Assembly (NCBI GenBank): GCA_030148805.1 | Contig: JASBSS010000025.1 | Span: forward strand, 1-64,000 | DNA: 64,000 nucleotides | Direction of reading: 5' to 3' | DNA from: Thiogranum sp. | GTDB lineage: Bacteria > Pseudomonadota > Gammaproteobacteria > DSM-19610 | Shown here: positions 11,787 to 20,570 of the stretch, in pieces | Position numbering within the stretch: position 1 is the stretch's first letter | Layout of the letters: every line of letters starts with the position of its first letter | The notes under the pieces: model-generated | Databases searched by the model: none | Told to the model about the DNA's origin: nothing | What the model saw: the letters and a program-made list of their open reading frames with translations, nothing else | Made by a program: the position numbers and the translations under genes

Positions 11787-12260
11787 ATGCGAAAGCTTCT
11801 CATCCTTGTCAGCACCATTGCAAGCCTTTTCCTCGCCGCGTGCAGCAGCGATCCGGTGGTCAACCGCCTGCCGTTCGTCTACCGCATCGACATCCAGCAG
11901 GGCAACGTGATCACCCAGGACATGGTCAATCAACTGCGCCCCGGCATGACCAAGGCACAGGTGCAGTTCATCCTCGGCGCGCCGCTGTTGACCGATCCGT
12001 TTCACGCCCAGCGATGGGATTATGTCTATCTGTACGAGCCCGGCACCCACGGGCGCAGGAAGACCGCCGAGCAGCACATCACCCTGCACTTCGACGGCGA
12101 CACGGTGGATTCGATCAGCGGCACCCTGAAGCCCGACCCGAGCGCCCACAGCCAGCCGGCCAATCGTCAGGTCTCGGTCGTGGTGCCGCCGCAGGAACGC
12201 CGCGACGAAGGCATCCTGTTGCGTTTCTGGCGCTGGCTGGGGTTCGGCAAGTCGGTCTGA
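11787..12260 (+). CDS. bamE: Outer membrane assembly lipoprotein BamE (SmpA/OmlA)
   Basis: Starting at ATG 11787, the 157-residue product begins MRKLLILVSTIASLFLAACS, a lipoprotein signal peptide with lipobox LAAC. The SmpA/OmlA domain follows (QGNVITQDMVNQLRPGMTK, FILGAPLLTDPFHAQRWDY). BamE stabilises the BAM complex that inserts beta-barrel proteins. The in-frame region upstream reads through fur and is not used. The C-terminal ~40 residues after the domain are Pro/Arg-rich and specific to this lineage. Confidence 0.95.
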   Translation: MRKLLILVSTIASLFLAACSSDPVVNRLPFVYRIDIQQGNVITQDMVNQLRPGMTKAQVQFILGAPLLTDPFHAQRWDYVYLYEPGTHGRRKTAEQHITLHFDGDTVDSISGTLKPDPSAHSQPANRQVSVVVPPQERRDEGILLRFWRWLGFGKSV

Positions 12261-12268
12261 GCGCAGTG

Positions 12269-12604
12269 CTAGTCTGGGGGCGCGTCGTCGGCTGGCCCGC
12301 CGCCTTTTTTCATCCGCTTGCCCGCCGCCGCGCGCTGTTTGCGCACTTCCTTGGGGTCGGCGATCAGCGGGCGGTAGATCTCCACGCGGTCGCCCGGCTG
12401 CAACACCTGGTCGGGCTTTTTCAGTTTGCCGAAGATGCCGGCTTTCATCTGTTGCGGATCGATTTCGGGGAAGCGCTGCAGGATGCCGGACTGTTCCACG
12501 GCCTGGCGCAGAGTGCTGCCCGCCGGCAGCTCCACCGGGAGGATGAGTTGTTCCTCGGGACGCGCGTAGGCGACTTCCACGGCGATGGTCTCAACGTCGG
12601 CCAT
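12269..12604 (-). CDS. rnfH: RnfH family ubiquitin-like protein
   Basis: The 111-residue protein has the RnfH/YfjF fold: AVEVAYARPEEQLILPVELP at the N-terminus, then GSTLRQAVEQSGILQRFPEID and the conserved GKLKKPDQVLQPGDRVEIYRPL. The C-terminal tail is basic. The start at ATG 12604 overlaps the end of ratA by 14 bases, the standard ratA-rnfH coupling. Its biochemical role is not established. It converges on bamE. Confidence 0.92.
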   Translation of the reverse strand: MADVETIAVEVAYARPEEQLILPVELPAGSTLRQAVEQSGILQRFPEIDPQQMKAGIFGKLKKPDQVLQPGDRVEIYRPLIADPKEVRKQRAAAGKRMKKGGGPADDAPPD

Positions 12605-13028
12605 AGACTTCCTGGGCGCGCTTCTGAAACGAGTCCACCAGCGAGTTGGCCACCTGACTGAACACGGACCCGACGACCATGCCAAGCACGCGGCTGGAGA
12701 ATTCGAAATCCATGTCGAGCGACACCTTGCAGCCGTTGTCGCCCAGGGGGTCGAAACGCCAGAAGCCGCGCAGGTGCCGGAACGGGCCTTCCACCAGGCT
12801 GACCTCGATCATCTTGTTCTTCTGATTGCGGTTGCAAGTGGTGAAGGATTTTTCCACGCCGCTCTTGGCCAGCGCCAGGGTGGCGCGCACTTCGTCGTCG
12901 CTGCGCTCGAGCACGCGCGCGGCGGTGCACCAGGGCAGGAATTCGGGATAGCGCTCGATGTCGTCGACCAGCGCGAACATTTCCGCCGGCGTGTAGGGCA
13001 CCAGCGCCGATTTGTTGATTGTGGTCAT
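12591..13028 (-). CDS. ratA: RatA-type START/polyketide-cyclase domain protein
   Basis: The 145-residue protein starts MTTINKSALVPYTPAEMFAL and contains DDIERYPEFLPWC, the hallmark of the RatA/YfjG (COQ10-like) family, with a hydrophobic ligand-binding fold. Family members have been linked to ribosome association and to ubiquinone handling; which applies here cannot be read from sequence. It is the middle gene of a symporter-ratA-rnfH run, four bases after the symporter stop. Confidence 0.92.
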   Translation of the reverse strand: MTTINKSALVPYTPAEMFALVDDIERYPEFLPWCTAARVLERSDDEVRATLALAKSGVEKSFTTCNRNQKNKMIEVSLVEGPFRHLRGFWRFDPLGDNGCKVSLDMDFEFSSRVLGMVVGSVFSQVANSLVDSFQKRAQEVYGRR

Positions 13029-13032
13029 AGGA

Positions 13033-14445
13033 TTATCCGGCCAGGCCCAGCAGACCCGAGAAGTCGACCAGACCGGTCACGTTGAGAAAGACAATGATCA
13101 CCGCGATGGGGGTGACATAGCGCACCAGCAAGCGCCAGAGACGATAGGCGAGACCGTCGTCCATCCCCAGTTCGTCCAGACTGTCGCCGCGCTTCATCAC
13201 CCACACACTGAACACGGCGATGAACAACCCGCCCAGCGGCAGCATGATATTGGCGGTCAGATAGTCCAGCAGATCGAACAGCGTGGCGTGGCGGAAAAGG
13301 GAAAGGAAACCTAGCGGCCGGAACTCTGCCCAGATGTTGAACGAAAACACCGTGAGCAGACCGAACAGCCAGGTGGCCACGCCGGCGAGCACGCTGGCGC
13401 GCACCCGCGACATGCCGCGGTTCTCCACCAGCCAGGCGACCGCCGGCTCGATCAGCGAAATCGACGAGGTCCAGGCGGCGAACACCAGCAGGACGAAGAA
13501 CAGCGTGCCGAACACCACGCCGCCGGTCATGTGACCGAACGCGATCGGCAGGGTCTGGAAAATCAGCCCCGGGCCGGCCGCCGGCTCCAGGCCGTTGACG
13601 AACACGATGGGGAAGATGGCCATGCCGGCCAGCAGCGCCACCAGGGTGTCGAGCAGGGCGATGGTGATGCTGGTCTTGGCGATCGAGGCGCGCTGCGGCA
13701 GATAGGAGCCGTAGACCATGATCGCGCCCATGCCCAGGCTCAGGGTGAAGAACGCGTGCCCCATGGCGATCAGCACGCCGTTGGCGTCGATCTTGCTGAA
13801 ATCGGGGTTGAACAGGAACGCCAGCCCCTGGTCGAAGGCGCCGCTGGCCATGGCGTAGCCGTCGAGCAGCAGCAGCAGGACGAACAACGCCGGCACCAGA
13901 AAGCGCACCGCGCGCTCCAGGCCGCCGCGCACGCCGCGCGCCACCACGATCATGGTCATGACCATGAACAGGGTGTGCCAGCCCATCAACCGCTCGGGGT
14001 CGTCGGTCAGGCGCTCGAAAATGCTGGCGATACCGTCAGCCGTGGCGCCGGTGAAGGTGCCGCTGATGGCCCGGAATACATAGGCCAGTGCCCAGCCGGC
14101 GATCACGCTGTAATAGGAAAGAATGAGAAAACCGGCCACCACGCCCGACCAGCCCAGCCACCCCCAGCGGCGGCTGACGCCGGCCTCCTCGGCCAGGGTG
14201 CGCATGCTGTTGATCGGGCTCTGGCGGCCGCGCCGCCCGAGCATGACCTCGGCCATCATGATGGGGATGCCGATCACGGCGATACAGGCCAGGTACACCA
14301 GGACGAAGGCGCCGCCGCCGTGCTCGCCGGTGATGTAGGGGAATTTCCAGATATTGCCCAGCCCGACCGCCGATCCGGTCGCCGCCAGGACGAAGGCCAG
14401 CCGGTTGGACCAGCTGCCGTGGATGGATTTTCTCGCGTTGGTCAT
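13033..14445 (-). CDS. Sodium:neurotransmitter symporter (SNF/NSS) family transporter
   Basis: The 470-residue membrane protein carries the LeuT-fold signature in its first segment ([20 protein letters not shown]) followed by [12 protein letters not shown], with about eleven to twelve hydrophobic segments. It should be an inner-membrane Na+-coupled importer of an amino acid or similar amine; the substrate cannot be told. ATG 14445 is preferred to an upstream in-frame ATG because GGGA precedes it and family proteins begin here. It heads the run into ratA and has its own promoter, divergent from smpB. Confidence 0.9.
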   Translation of the reverse strand: MTNARKSIHGSWSNRLAFVLAATGSAVGLGNIWKFPYITGEHGGGAFVLVYLACIAVIGIPIMMAEVMLGRRGRQSPINSMRTLAEEAGVSRRWGWLGWSGVVAGFLILSYYSVIAGWALAYVFRAISGTFTGATADGIASIFERLTDDPERLMGWHTLFMVMTMIVVARGVRGGLERAVRFLVPALFVLLLLLDGYAMASGAFDQGLAFLFNPDFSKIDANGVLIAMGHAFFTLSLGMGAIMVYGSYLPQRASIAKTSITIALLDTLVALLAGMAIFPIVFVNGLEPAAGPGLIFQTLPIAFGHMTGGVVFGTLFFVLLVFAAWTSSISLIEPAVAWLVENRGMSRVRASVLAGVATWLFGLLTVFSFNIWAEFRPLGFLSLFRHATLFDLLDYLTANIMLPLGGLFIAVFSVWVMKRGDSLDELGMDDGLAYRLWRLLVRYVTPIAVIIVFLNVTGLVDFSGLLGLAG

Positions 14446-14473
14446 GCCGATCCCGCTGCCTTGGACTGGGGGG

Positions 14474-14502
14474 ATTGTCCGCAATATCGCGAAAATGCTC
14501 AA
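14474..14502 (-). promoter_or_regulatory. Predicted promoter of the symporter-ratA-rnfH run
   Basis: On the reverse strand TTGAGC (14497-14502) and GACAAT (14474-14479) have a 17-base spacer and point at the symporter gene. Confidence 0.45.
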
Positions 14503-14519
14503 GTTCTGCGGCGTTTCGG

Positions 14520-14525
14520 TATAAT
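14520..14525 (+). promoter_or_regulatory. Consensus -10 element immediately upstream of smpB
   Basis: TATAAT at 14520-14525 ends six bases before the smpB ATG at 14532. Initiation would fall at or next to the ATG, implying a leaderless mRNA. The matching -35 region is weak. Confidence 0.55.
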
Positions 14526-14531
14526 GGCGGG

Positions 14532-15017
14532 ATGGCGAAACCCAAGGCGAAGAAAAACACCGGTCACGGCGGCAGCACCATCGCGCTGAACAAGAAGGCG
14601 CGTTTCGAGTACGCCCTGGAGGACCGCCTGCAGGCCGGCCTGGCGCTGGAGGGCTGGGAGGTGAAGAGCCTGCGCGCCGGCAAGATCCAACTGGTCGACA
14701 GCTACATCCTGCTCAAGGGCGGCGAGGCCTTTCTCCTGGGGGCGCACATCTCGCCGCTGCCCACCGCCTCGACCCACATCCAGCCGGACCCGGCGCGCAC
14801 CCGCAAACTGCTGCTCCACCGCGAAGAGATCGACAAGCTGATCGGCGCGGTCGAGCGCAAGGGTTATTCGCTGATCCCCACCGCCATGTTCTGGAGCAAG
14901 GGGCGGGCGAAGCTGGAGATCGCCCTGGCCAAGGGCAAAAAGGCCCACGACAAGCGCGCCACGCTCAAGGAGCGCGACTGGCAGCGTGACAAGCAGCGCA
15001 TCCTCAAGCACGGCTGA
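14532..15017 (+). CDS. smpB: SsrA-binding protein SmpB
   Basis: The 161-residue protein has the SmpB core ([36 protein letters not shown]) and the basic C-terminal tail ([20 protein letters not shown]) that enters the empty decoding site. It carries tmRNA to stalled ribosomes. ATG 14532 matches the family N-terminus. There is no clear Shine-Dalgarno and a TATAAT sits just upstream. tmRNA follows 79 bases later, a conserved pairing. Confidence 0.97.
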   Translation: MAKPKAKKNTGHGGSTIALNKKARFEYALEDRLQAGLALEGWEVKSLRAGKIQLVDSYILLKGGEAFLLGAHISPLPTASTHIQPDPARTRKLLLHREEIDKLIGAVERKGYSLIPTAMFWSKGRAKLEIALAKGKKAHDKRATLKERDWQRDKQRILKHG

Positions 15018-15096
15018 ACGGCCCCGCTGGGGGGATCCGAGCGGCGGCGGCGGGAAACTTTCGGCCGTTTCTGCTATCATAACGACCGTACGACTT

Positions 15097-15460
15097 GGGG
15101 GCGACCTGGCTTCGACGTGGGTTGCAAAACCCGAGGTGCATGCCGAGGGACAGATGACCTCGTTAATCCAGCTGTAAAACCTATAGTTGCCAACGACGAC
15201 AACTACGCTTTAGCCGCTTAAAAACCGGTGTAAAGCCTTCGGCCCGGCGTGTGCCTGTACGCCCGGATCACCGGAGTCATCCCATACAGGATCGCGTGGC
15301 GCGCTTGTCCGGGGCGTAAGCGCTAAAACCCTACCGGAATCGCTGTCGGTCTTCCCTGCCCGTCGGGTAGCCGCCAGCTAAACGCAAAGACGCGGATAAG
15401 CATGTAGAGCCGAGGGCGGAGGACTTGCGGACGCGGGTTCGATTCCCGCCGCCTCCACCA
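15097..15460 (+). ncRNA. ssrA: Transfer-messenger RNA (tmRNA)
   Basis: The 5' end GGGGGCG (15097-15103) pairs with CGCCTCC just before the encoded ACCA end (15457-15460), giving a seven-pair alanine-type acceptor stem with one G-U. The T-arm GGGTTCGATTCCC is intact near the 3' end. The reading frame inside encodes a tag peptide at 15189-15221. The length (364 bases) is normal for one-piece tmRNA. It releases stalled ribosomes with SmpB. No integrase or duplicated 3' end was seen downstream. Confidence 0.97.
15189..15221 (+). other. tmRNA proteolysis tag reading frame
   Basis: Resume codon GCC followed by codons for NDDNYALAA and a TAA stop gives the tag ANDDNYALAA. It differs from the E. coli tag by Asp for Glu at position four and keeps the degradation-directing LAA end. 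Confidence 0.93.
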
Positions 15461-15472
15461 AAATCACACCCG

Positions 15473-15505
15473 ACGGGGCGCGCTTTTCAGTCGCGCCCCG
15501 TTTTT
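15473..15505 (+). terminator. Rho-independent terminator of ssrA
   Basis: A ten-base perfect stem, ACGGGGCGCG (15473-15482) with CGCGCCCCGT (15492-15501), is followed by TTTTT. The next 140 bases hold nothing recognisable before the next gene. Confidence 0.9.
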
Positions 15506-15646
15506 GTTTCGGGGTGCGGTGGCAACGAACGGAAGTGGCCCACCCCAGGATCCCCGGGCCGCGCGTCGCCTACGACGATAGGGGGGTCGCCGTTGGGTCA
15601 CTCGACGCACGGACACGACCGCGCCCCGCCCGCGGGCGTGGGCGCC

Positions 15647-17887
15647 TCAGTTGCGCTGTTCGAGCAGTGGACTTTCGCTGCGCTGCTGCAGCCACAGGGT
15701 GAGGGCCTCGGCCGACTGGGGCCGGGCGAGATAATACCCCTGCCCCTTGCCGCAGCCGCGCGCCAGCAGGCATTGCAGTTGCTGCTCGGTCTCGATGCCC
15801 TCGGCGACGACTTCGAGGCCGAGGCCCTGGGCCATGTGGATGATGGTGGCGGCCAGTTCGGTGTCGTACTTGTCGTGGGGAATATTGCGCACGAACGAGC
15901 GGTCGATCTTGAGCGTGTCGATGGGCAGCTGCTTGAGATAGCCCAGACAGGAGTAGCCGGTGCCGAAGTCGTCGATGGACAGTTTGACCCCCTCGCTTTT
16001 CAGCGCGTCGAGCGTCCTGGACACTTTGTCGCTCAATTGCAGGAAGATGCCCTCGGTGATCTCCAGCTCCAGCTGTTGCGGCCTGAGGCCGGCGGCGCGC
16101 AACGCCGCCCCGACCACCGCCAGGATCTGCCCGTGCTCGAACTGGCGCGAGGAGACGTTCACGGCCATGCGATAGCTTCCCAGCCCGGCCAGCTCCCACT
16201 GGCTCAACTGCCGGCAGGCCTGGTGCAGCGCCCACTCGCCCAGCGGCACGATGAGCCCGGTTTCCTCCGCCAGGGGGATGAAACTGTCGGGCGGCACCAG
16301 GCCGCGCTCGGGGTGTTCCCAGCGGATCAGGGCTTCCATCCCGAGCGCTTCGCGATCGCCCAGGCTGAAGATCGGCTGATAGTGCAGCACGAACTCGTCG
16401 CGCTCCAGGGCCTGGCGCAGACGGGTCTCCAGACTCAGGCGGTTGCGCACGCGCTGGGTGAACTCCTCGTTGTAGAACTGATAGTTGTTGCCGCCTTGCG
16501 CCTTGGCGTGGTACATCGCCGCGTCGGCGTCCTTGAGCAGATCCTCGCCGCTGCGGTCGTCGTCGGGATACACCGCGATTCCGATACTGACGGTGGAATA
16601 GATTTCGGTGACCCCCATGTCGATGGGCGCTTTCAGACAGGCGAGCATGCGCGCGGCCACCTGGTCGATGTCCGACAGCCGGCCAATACCGGGCAGCGTG
16701 GCGACGAATTCATCACCGCCGAAACGATAAAGCGTGTCCTCCTCGCGCAGACACCCCTTCAGGCGCCGCCCCACGTGCACGATGAGTTTGTCGCCGCTGT
16801 CGTGACCTAGACTGTCGTTGACGGTTTTGAAGCGGTCCAGATCGATGAACAGCACCGCGATCTTGTAGCCGCGCCGAGCGGCGCCCGCAATGGCCACCTT
16901 CAGTCCGTCGGCGAACGACACCCGGTTGGGCAGTCCGGTGAGCGCGTCGTAGTGCGCCAGGCGGTCGAGGCGGTCTTGCGTCTTGCGCCGCTCGTCGACC
17001 TCGGCCTGCAGTTCCCGGGTTCTGGCCGCCACCTGCCGGCGCAGCAACACGGTCAACCCGGCCATCACCAACACCACGCCGAGCAGGCCGGGCACCAGCC
17101 AGAAGACCCAGTCGGGAAAGTGGTGCGCGGTCGCGGGGTTCATCCAGCGTTGCAGCGCCTGGTAGTACGGCGAGTCCTTGTCGGCCTTCCAGGCCCGCAG
17201 ATAGCCGTCGATGGCGGCAAGCACCGCGCGGTGACTGCCGCCTGGCGCCGCATAGCGGATGTCGATGGGGTTGAAGACGATCCCGGTTTCGGCCAGATGG
17301 TAGGGCTGGGCATTGAGGGCGCCGAACAGGCGGTTGACCACGCCGGCATCGGCCCGCCCCGCGCGCACCGCCTGCATGACCTGGCTGAAGTTGTCGCACT
17401 CGAGGATCTGCAGCTCGACGGAGAACTTGCGCGCCAGCTCGCGGAACGCGTGGGCGTGGGTGTTGTTGCGCATCACCGCCACCCGCTTGCCCTGCAGATC
17501 GAGCAACGACCCGATGTGGGCGTCCGCGCGAGCGTAGACGATCCCCCAGTTGCTGAGAAAGGAATTGTCGGTATAGCTGAATTTTTCCGCCCGTTTGTCG
17601 GAATAGGCGATGGCGCTCAACAGGTCGATCTTGTGTTGCTCGAGGTTGCTCAGCTGCTGGGCGAACGAGCCGGGCACGAACACCAGCCGCCAGCGCCTTT
17701 CATCGGCGATCGCCCGCAGGGTGTCTACCGCGATCCCCCGCCATTGGCCGTCGGCGTCGCGCAGCACCACGGGCGGGTTCTCCCACACGCCCACCCGCAG
17801 CGTCATCCCGGGCGAGTCGCGCAAGGCATGCGCCGAAGCTTGACCGGTAACCACAACAACCAGCAGGGCAAGGATTAGATTACGCAC
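15647..17887 (-). CDS. Periplasmic-sensing GGDEF/EAL cyclic-di-GMP protein
   Basis: The 746-residue protein has a signal peptide (residues 1-19), an SBP_bac_3-type binding domain (about 28-245), a membrane segment (about 260-283), then GGDEF and EAL domains. GGDEF is intact at 390-394 with an RxxD inhibitory site (REED, 381-384). The EAL domain keeps EALIRW (518-523), DDFGTGYS (639-646) and EGIET (696-700). It could therefore both make and degrade c-di-GMP in response to a periplasmic small molecule, perhaps an amino acid. The start is GTG 17887, directly before the signal peptide. It is monocistronic. Confidence 0.93.
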   Translation of the reverse strand: MRNLILALLVVVVTGQASAHALRDSPGMTLRVGVWENPPVVLRDADGQWRGIAVDTLRAIADERRWRLVFVPGSFAQQLSNLEQHKIDLLSAIAYSDKRAEKFSYTDNSFLSNWGIVYARADAHIGSLLDLQGKRVAVMRNNTHAHAFRELARKFSVELQILECDNFSQVMQAVRAGRADAGVVNRLFGALNAQPYHLAETGIVFNPIDIRYAAPGGSHRAVLAAIDGYLRAWKADKDSPYYQALQRWMNPATAHHFPDWVFWLVPGLLGVVLVMAGLTVLLRRQVAARTRELQAEVDERRKTQDRLDRLAHYDALTGLPNRVSFADGLKVAIAGAARRGYKIAVLFIDLDRFKTVNDSLGHDSGDKLIVHVGRRLKGCLREEDTLYRFGGDEFVATLPGIGRLSDIDQVAARMLACLKAPIDMGVTEIYSTVSIGIAVYPDDDRSGEDLLKDADAAMYHAKAQGGNNYQFYNEEFTQRVRNRLSLETRLRQALERDEFVLHYQPIFSLGDREALGMEALIRWEHPERGLVPPDSFIPLAEETGLIVPLGEWALHQACRQLSQWELAGLGSYRMAVNVSSRQFEHGQILAVVGAALRAAGLRPQQLELEITEGIFLQLSDKVSRTLDALKSEGVKLSIDDFGTGYSCLGYLKQLPIDTLKIDRSFVRNIPHDKYDTELAATIIHMAQGLGLEVVAEGIETEQQLQCLLARGCGKGQGYYLARPQSAEALTLWLQQRSESPLLEQRN

Positions 17888-17975
17888 AGCATGGGGGTTA
17901 TCGACCGGTATATTTATATATTGAAAAATAGTTTCAATCGGCTCGCCGGCGCCGGCGCCGGCGCCGCGCTCCCGC

Positions 17976-19283
17976 TCAGGCGAAATCGTCCACCCGCAGG
18001 GCGCGGCCGATGTGCTCGCGGGTGGCCGCCGGCACGCCGGCCGTCTCGGCGAACTCCCGCCAGCGCGACACGCCCGCGCGCACCTGGGCGAGAATGTCCG
18101 GGGCGCGTCCGCGCTTGATCGAGGCGGCCCTGGCGCAGGCGTCGAAGTCCTCCAGGGTGAACTGCTCCCGCTTGCCGTTGAGGGTCATCTGATGGGTGGC
18201 CGTCCAGGCGCCGCCGGGGTTGTAGCTGTAGGTCATGTCGAAGGCCGGCGCCAACGACCACTGCCCGCTCTTGTCCATGAGAAAGGCGATGTTCTTCACG
18301 TGATCGTCCTGATTGCGCGCCAGGATGTTGAACGTCATGCGGCGCAACTGCTCCTCCAGCGAGGCCATCGGCAGGCCCAGGCGACGCATCACCCACAGCG
18401 CCTGTTCGTAGCTGTAGGCGCCGGCGAGGTTGAAGTCGTAGTGCGCCAGCGCCCCCAGCGACTGCATGTGCAGCTTGCCGCCGCCGGGCAGGCGGTCGAA
18501 GCGCCGGGTCATGAAATGGCGCCGGCCGTTTTCCTCGAACAGGCGGCACTCGTTCATGCGGATGCCGCAGGCGCTGGCCATCAGGTAATAGGCGTATTCG
18601 ATCGCGCCGTAACCGCGCGGGTCCTCGAGCTCCTTGTCGCGGTTGCCGCTGACGCCGTCGAACTTCAGCAACCAGTATTCAAAGCCCTCGCCGGCACTGA
18701 TCTGGCCGGAGCGCACTTCGTTGGTGTCCCGGTTCCAGGCGATCACCGCTTTGGCGCGAGCGCCGCCGGCGGAGGTGCCCACGCGCAGGATGTCAGTCAG
18801 CGCCTGATCACCCTCGCTGGCCGCGAACCGGGTCTTGAAGTCGCGCCGTTGGCTCAGGATGCGCGAGGCCAGTTCCACCAGCCGGTCGATCTCGATGCGC
18901 CGGGCTTCGCGCGCGCGCGGGCCAGTGGCCGGGGCGAACTCGAGCGCGCCCATGCCCCGCTCGCCGGTGTAACACAGCCGTTCCACCGCGTTGAGCGAAC
19001 CCGGCGCGCGGCCCTGGGAGACCAGCCAGGCGTCGATCAGCGCGTTACCGAAGCGATCCGGCAGGGCGTCGGAGAGCAAGCCCGGCAGACCGTGGAAAGT
19101 CGCGCGCGCGAGATCGGGAAAGCGATAGACGCGCCGCGCCAGGGGCATGCTCAGCGGCGAGATCTCGATACCACTGGCGGCGAACGCCGGGTCGTATTCG
19201 AACGCCGCCACGTCCTCCCCGGGCGCCAGCGACACCGCGCCGATGGTGCGTCCCCACAACCGGACCTCGGCGACACTGCTCAT
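17976..19283 (-). CDS. hipA: HipA-family serine/threonine kinase toxin
   Basis: The 435-residue protein has the HipA N-terminal subdomain (about 1-110) and the kinase domain. Key positions are the Gly-rich autophosphorylation-type loop [10 protein letters not shown] (Ser171), the nucleotide Lys in WLLKFD (207), the catalytic NQDDHVKN (324-331) and the metal-binding Asp in APAFDM (349). E. coli HipA phosphorylates glutamyl-tRNA synthetase; the target here is unknown. It follows the antitoxin with an ATGA overlap, as in hipBA. All catalytic residues seem present, so it should be active. Confidence 0.92.
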   Translation of the reverse strand: MSSVAEVRLWGRTIGAVSLAPGEDVAAFEYDPAFAASGIEISPLSMPLARRVYRFPDLARATFHGLPGLLSDALPDRFGNALIDAWLVSQGRAPGSLNAVERLCYTGERGMGALEFAPATGPRAREARRIEIDRLVELASRILSQRRDFKTRFAASEGDQALTDILRVGTSAGGARAKAVIAWNRDTNEVRSGQISAGEGFEYWLLKFDGVSGNRDKELEDPRGYGAIEYAYYLMASACGIRMNECRLFEENGRRHFMTRRFDRLPGGGKLHMQSLGALAHYDFNLAGAYSYEQALWVMRRLGLPMASLEEQLRRMTFNILARNQDDHVKNIAFLMDKSGQWSLAPAFDMTYSYNPGGAWTATHQMTLNGKREQFTLEDFDACARAASIKRGRAPDILAQVRAGVSRWREFAETAGVPAATREHIGRALRVDDFA

Positions 19284-19627
19284 GCCTCTTCGTCCCAGCG
19301 CCAGGGCTCGGCGTTTGCGGGTTGGCTGCGGGCGGAGGCCCGGCGCCGGGTCTTGCCCTTGCGCTTGAGCTGCTCCATCGGACTGGGCATGGCCGCCGGC
19401 AGCAGGCGCTCCAGGCCGGGCAGCAGGTCCAGCACCCGCAACAGGCGGATCCAGCTCGACAACTGCCCGGAGGCCCCGGCTTCCAGTCGTTCCACGGTGC
19501 GTTTGGCCACCCCGGCCTGCTCGGCCAGGGCTGCCTGGGTCAGTTGCAGTTCCAGGCGCCGGTGGGCCAGGCGGGCGCCCATTTCGACGAGAACGGCCTC
19601 GTCGGTCGACAAAGCGGATATTTTCAT
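19280..19627 (-). CDS. hipB: HipB-like HTH antitoxin and autorepressor
   Basis: The 115-residue protein has an XRE-type helix-turn-helix at about residues 14-50 (TQAALAEQAGVAKRTVERLE) and a basic tail. It should neutralise the HipA kinase and repress its own operon. ATG 19627 is preferred over an in-frame GTG at 19636, which has no room for a ribosome site. The upstream 150 bases carry four spaced inverted repeats, and the promoter lies between two of them. Confidence 0.88.
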   Translation of the reverse strand: MKISALSTDEAVLVEMGARLAHRRLELQLTQAALAEQAGVAKRTVERLEAGASGQLSSWIRLLRVLDLLPGLERLLPAAMPSPMEQLKRKGKTRRRASARSQPANAEPWRWDEEA

Positions 19628-19776
19628 AGTCGTCACTTCTTACGAGTTAGCGCCAGAAGAGCGCAGATTTTCGCTATTTCTGACGAGTTATATCATAACA
19701 AAAACGATTAATCAACTCGTCTATTTTTACGAATTAATGATAAATTAGCCAATTATTCGTCATTTTTAACGAATTA
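19626..19776. promoter_or_regulatory. Four-operator control region of hipBA
   Basis: Four 24-base inverted repeats share the half-site TNACGARTTA, arranged as reverse arm, four bases, forward arm: 19626-19649, 19667-19690 (weak left arm), 19713-19736 and 19753-19776. Their starts are 41, 46 and 40 bases apart. The first overlaps the hipB start, the second the -10 and the third the -35. E. coli hipBA also has four operators, though of a different sequence. Confidence 0.8.
19687..19715 (-). promoter_or_regulatory. Predicted hipBA promoter
   Basis: On the reverse strand TTGATT (19710-19715) and TATAAC (19687-19692) are 17 bases apart. The -10 overlaps operator 2 and the -35 overlaps operator 3, so bound HipB would block polymerase. 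Confidence 0.65.
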
Positions 19777-19879
19777 TATCGAGAAAGTATCACAGTTCCT
19801 GTTGTCCGACTGACAGGCCGAGGACACCCTGTCGATAATCCCCGCTGCCAGTTCGACTAAGGACAACCTGGGACAACCC

Positions 19880-20458
19880 ATGGGCTTGCGCAGGCGCCTG
19901 AAGGCACTCATCACCTCCCGACGGGTTCTCAGCGGGACTTTCTTCGCCTCCCTGGCAGAATCGACCCTGGTCCCTATTCCCCTGGAGGCGGTGCTGATCC
20001 CGGCCATGCAGGCCAACCGGTCACGCCTGTGGGCGCTGGCCGGCGCCGCCTTGGCGGGGTGCCTCGTCGGTGCGTTGATGGGCTACGCCGCCGGCTATTG
20101 GCTGCTGGATATCTTCGGGCAGCGGCTGATCGCCTGGTTCGGCGATCCGCGGCAGTTCGATCAGGCCCTGGAGGAGATTCGCCGCAACGGGTTCTGGTTC
20201 GTGTTGAGTATCGGCGTGGTACCCATTCCCTTCCAGATCGCCATGCTCGCCGCCGGCGCGGTGCAGTACGCGCTGCCCGGGTATGTCGCGGCCACGCTGA
20301 TTGCCCGCGGCCTGCGCTACTACGGCCTGGCGTGGGTGGTATGGAAATTCGGCGATCAGGCCCAGGCGCTGTATCAGCGTCATCGCGCCGGCGTGTTGGC
20401 GGCGCTCAGCGCTCTGGTGCTCGCCGCCTGGGCGCTGGCAGGCAGGTTCGCGGACTGA
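19880..20458 (+). CDS. YqaA-type small membrane protein (DedA/VTT superfamily)
   Basis: The 192-residue protein has about four to five hydrophobic segments and the VTT-family features: an N-terminal re-entrant region with FFASLAESTLVPIPLEAVLI and FWFVLSIGVVPIPFQIAMLA, each with the conserved Pro-Ile-Pro. Members act in the inner membrane and some DedA relatives translocate lipids; the YqaA branch has no firm function. It is divergent from hipB. Its ATG is preceded by a short direct repeat (GGACAACC) rather than a clear Shine-Dalgarno. Confidence 0.85.
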   Translation: MGLRRRLKALITSRRVLSGTFFASLAESTLVPIPLEAVLIPAMQANRSRLWALAGAALAGCLVGALMGYAAGYWLLDIFGQRLIAWFGDPRQFDQALEEIRRNGFWFVLSIGVVPIPFQIAMLAAGAVQYALPGYVAATLIARGLRYYGLAWVVWKFGDQAQALYQRHRAGVLAALSALVLAAWALAGRFAD

Positions 20459-20570
20459 CCGCGCCCCGGGAGAACCGCGCGCTCGGACCGCTCAGGCGCG
20501 CGCCGCAGACAAGCCGGACCTGCCGGCGCAAACGAATCCCCGGGCGTCGGGGAGATCCGCGCCGAGGCTG

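Noticed and set aside
15461-15646. Genomic-island attachment site at the tmRNA end
   Set aside because: No integrase, and no repeat of the tmRNA 3' end was seen downstream.
15425-16810. 461-codon plus-strand frame starting in the tmRNA 3' end
   Set aside because: Begins inside ssrA and is antisense to the GGDEF/EAL gene.
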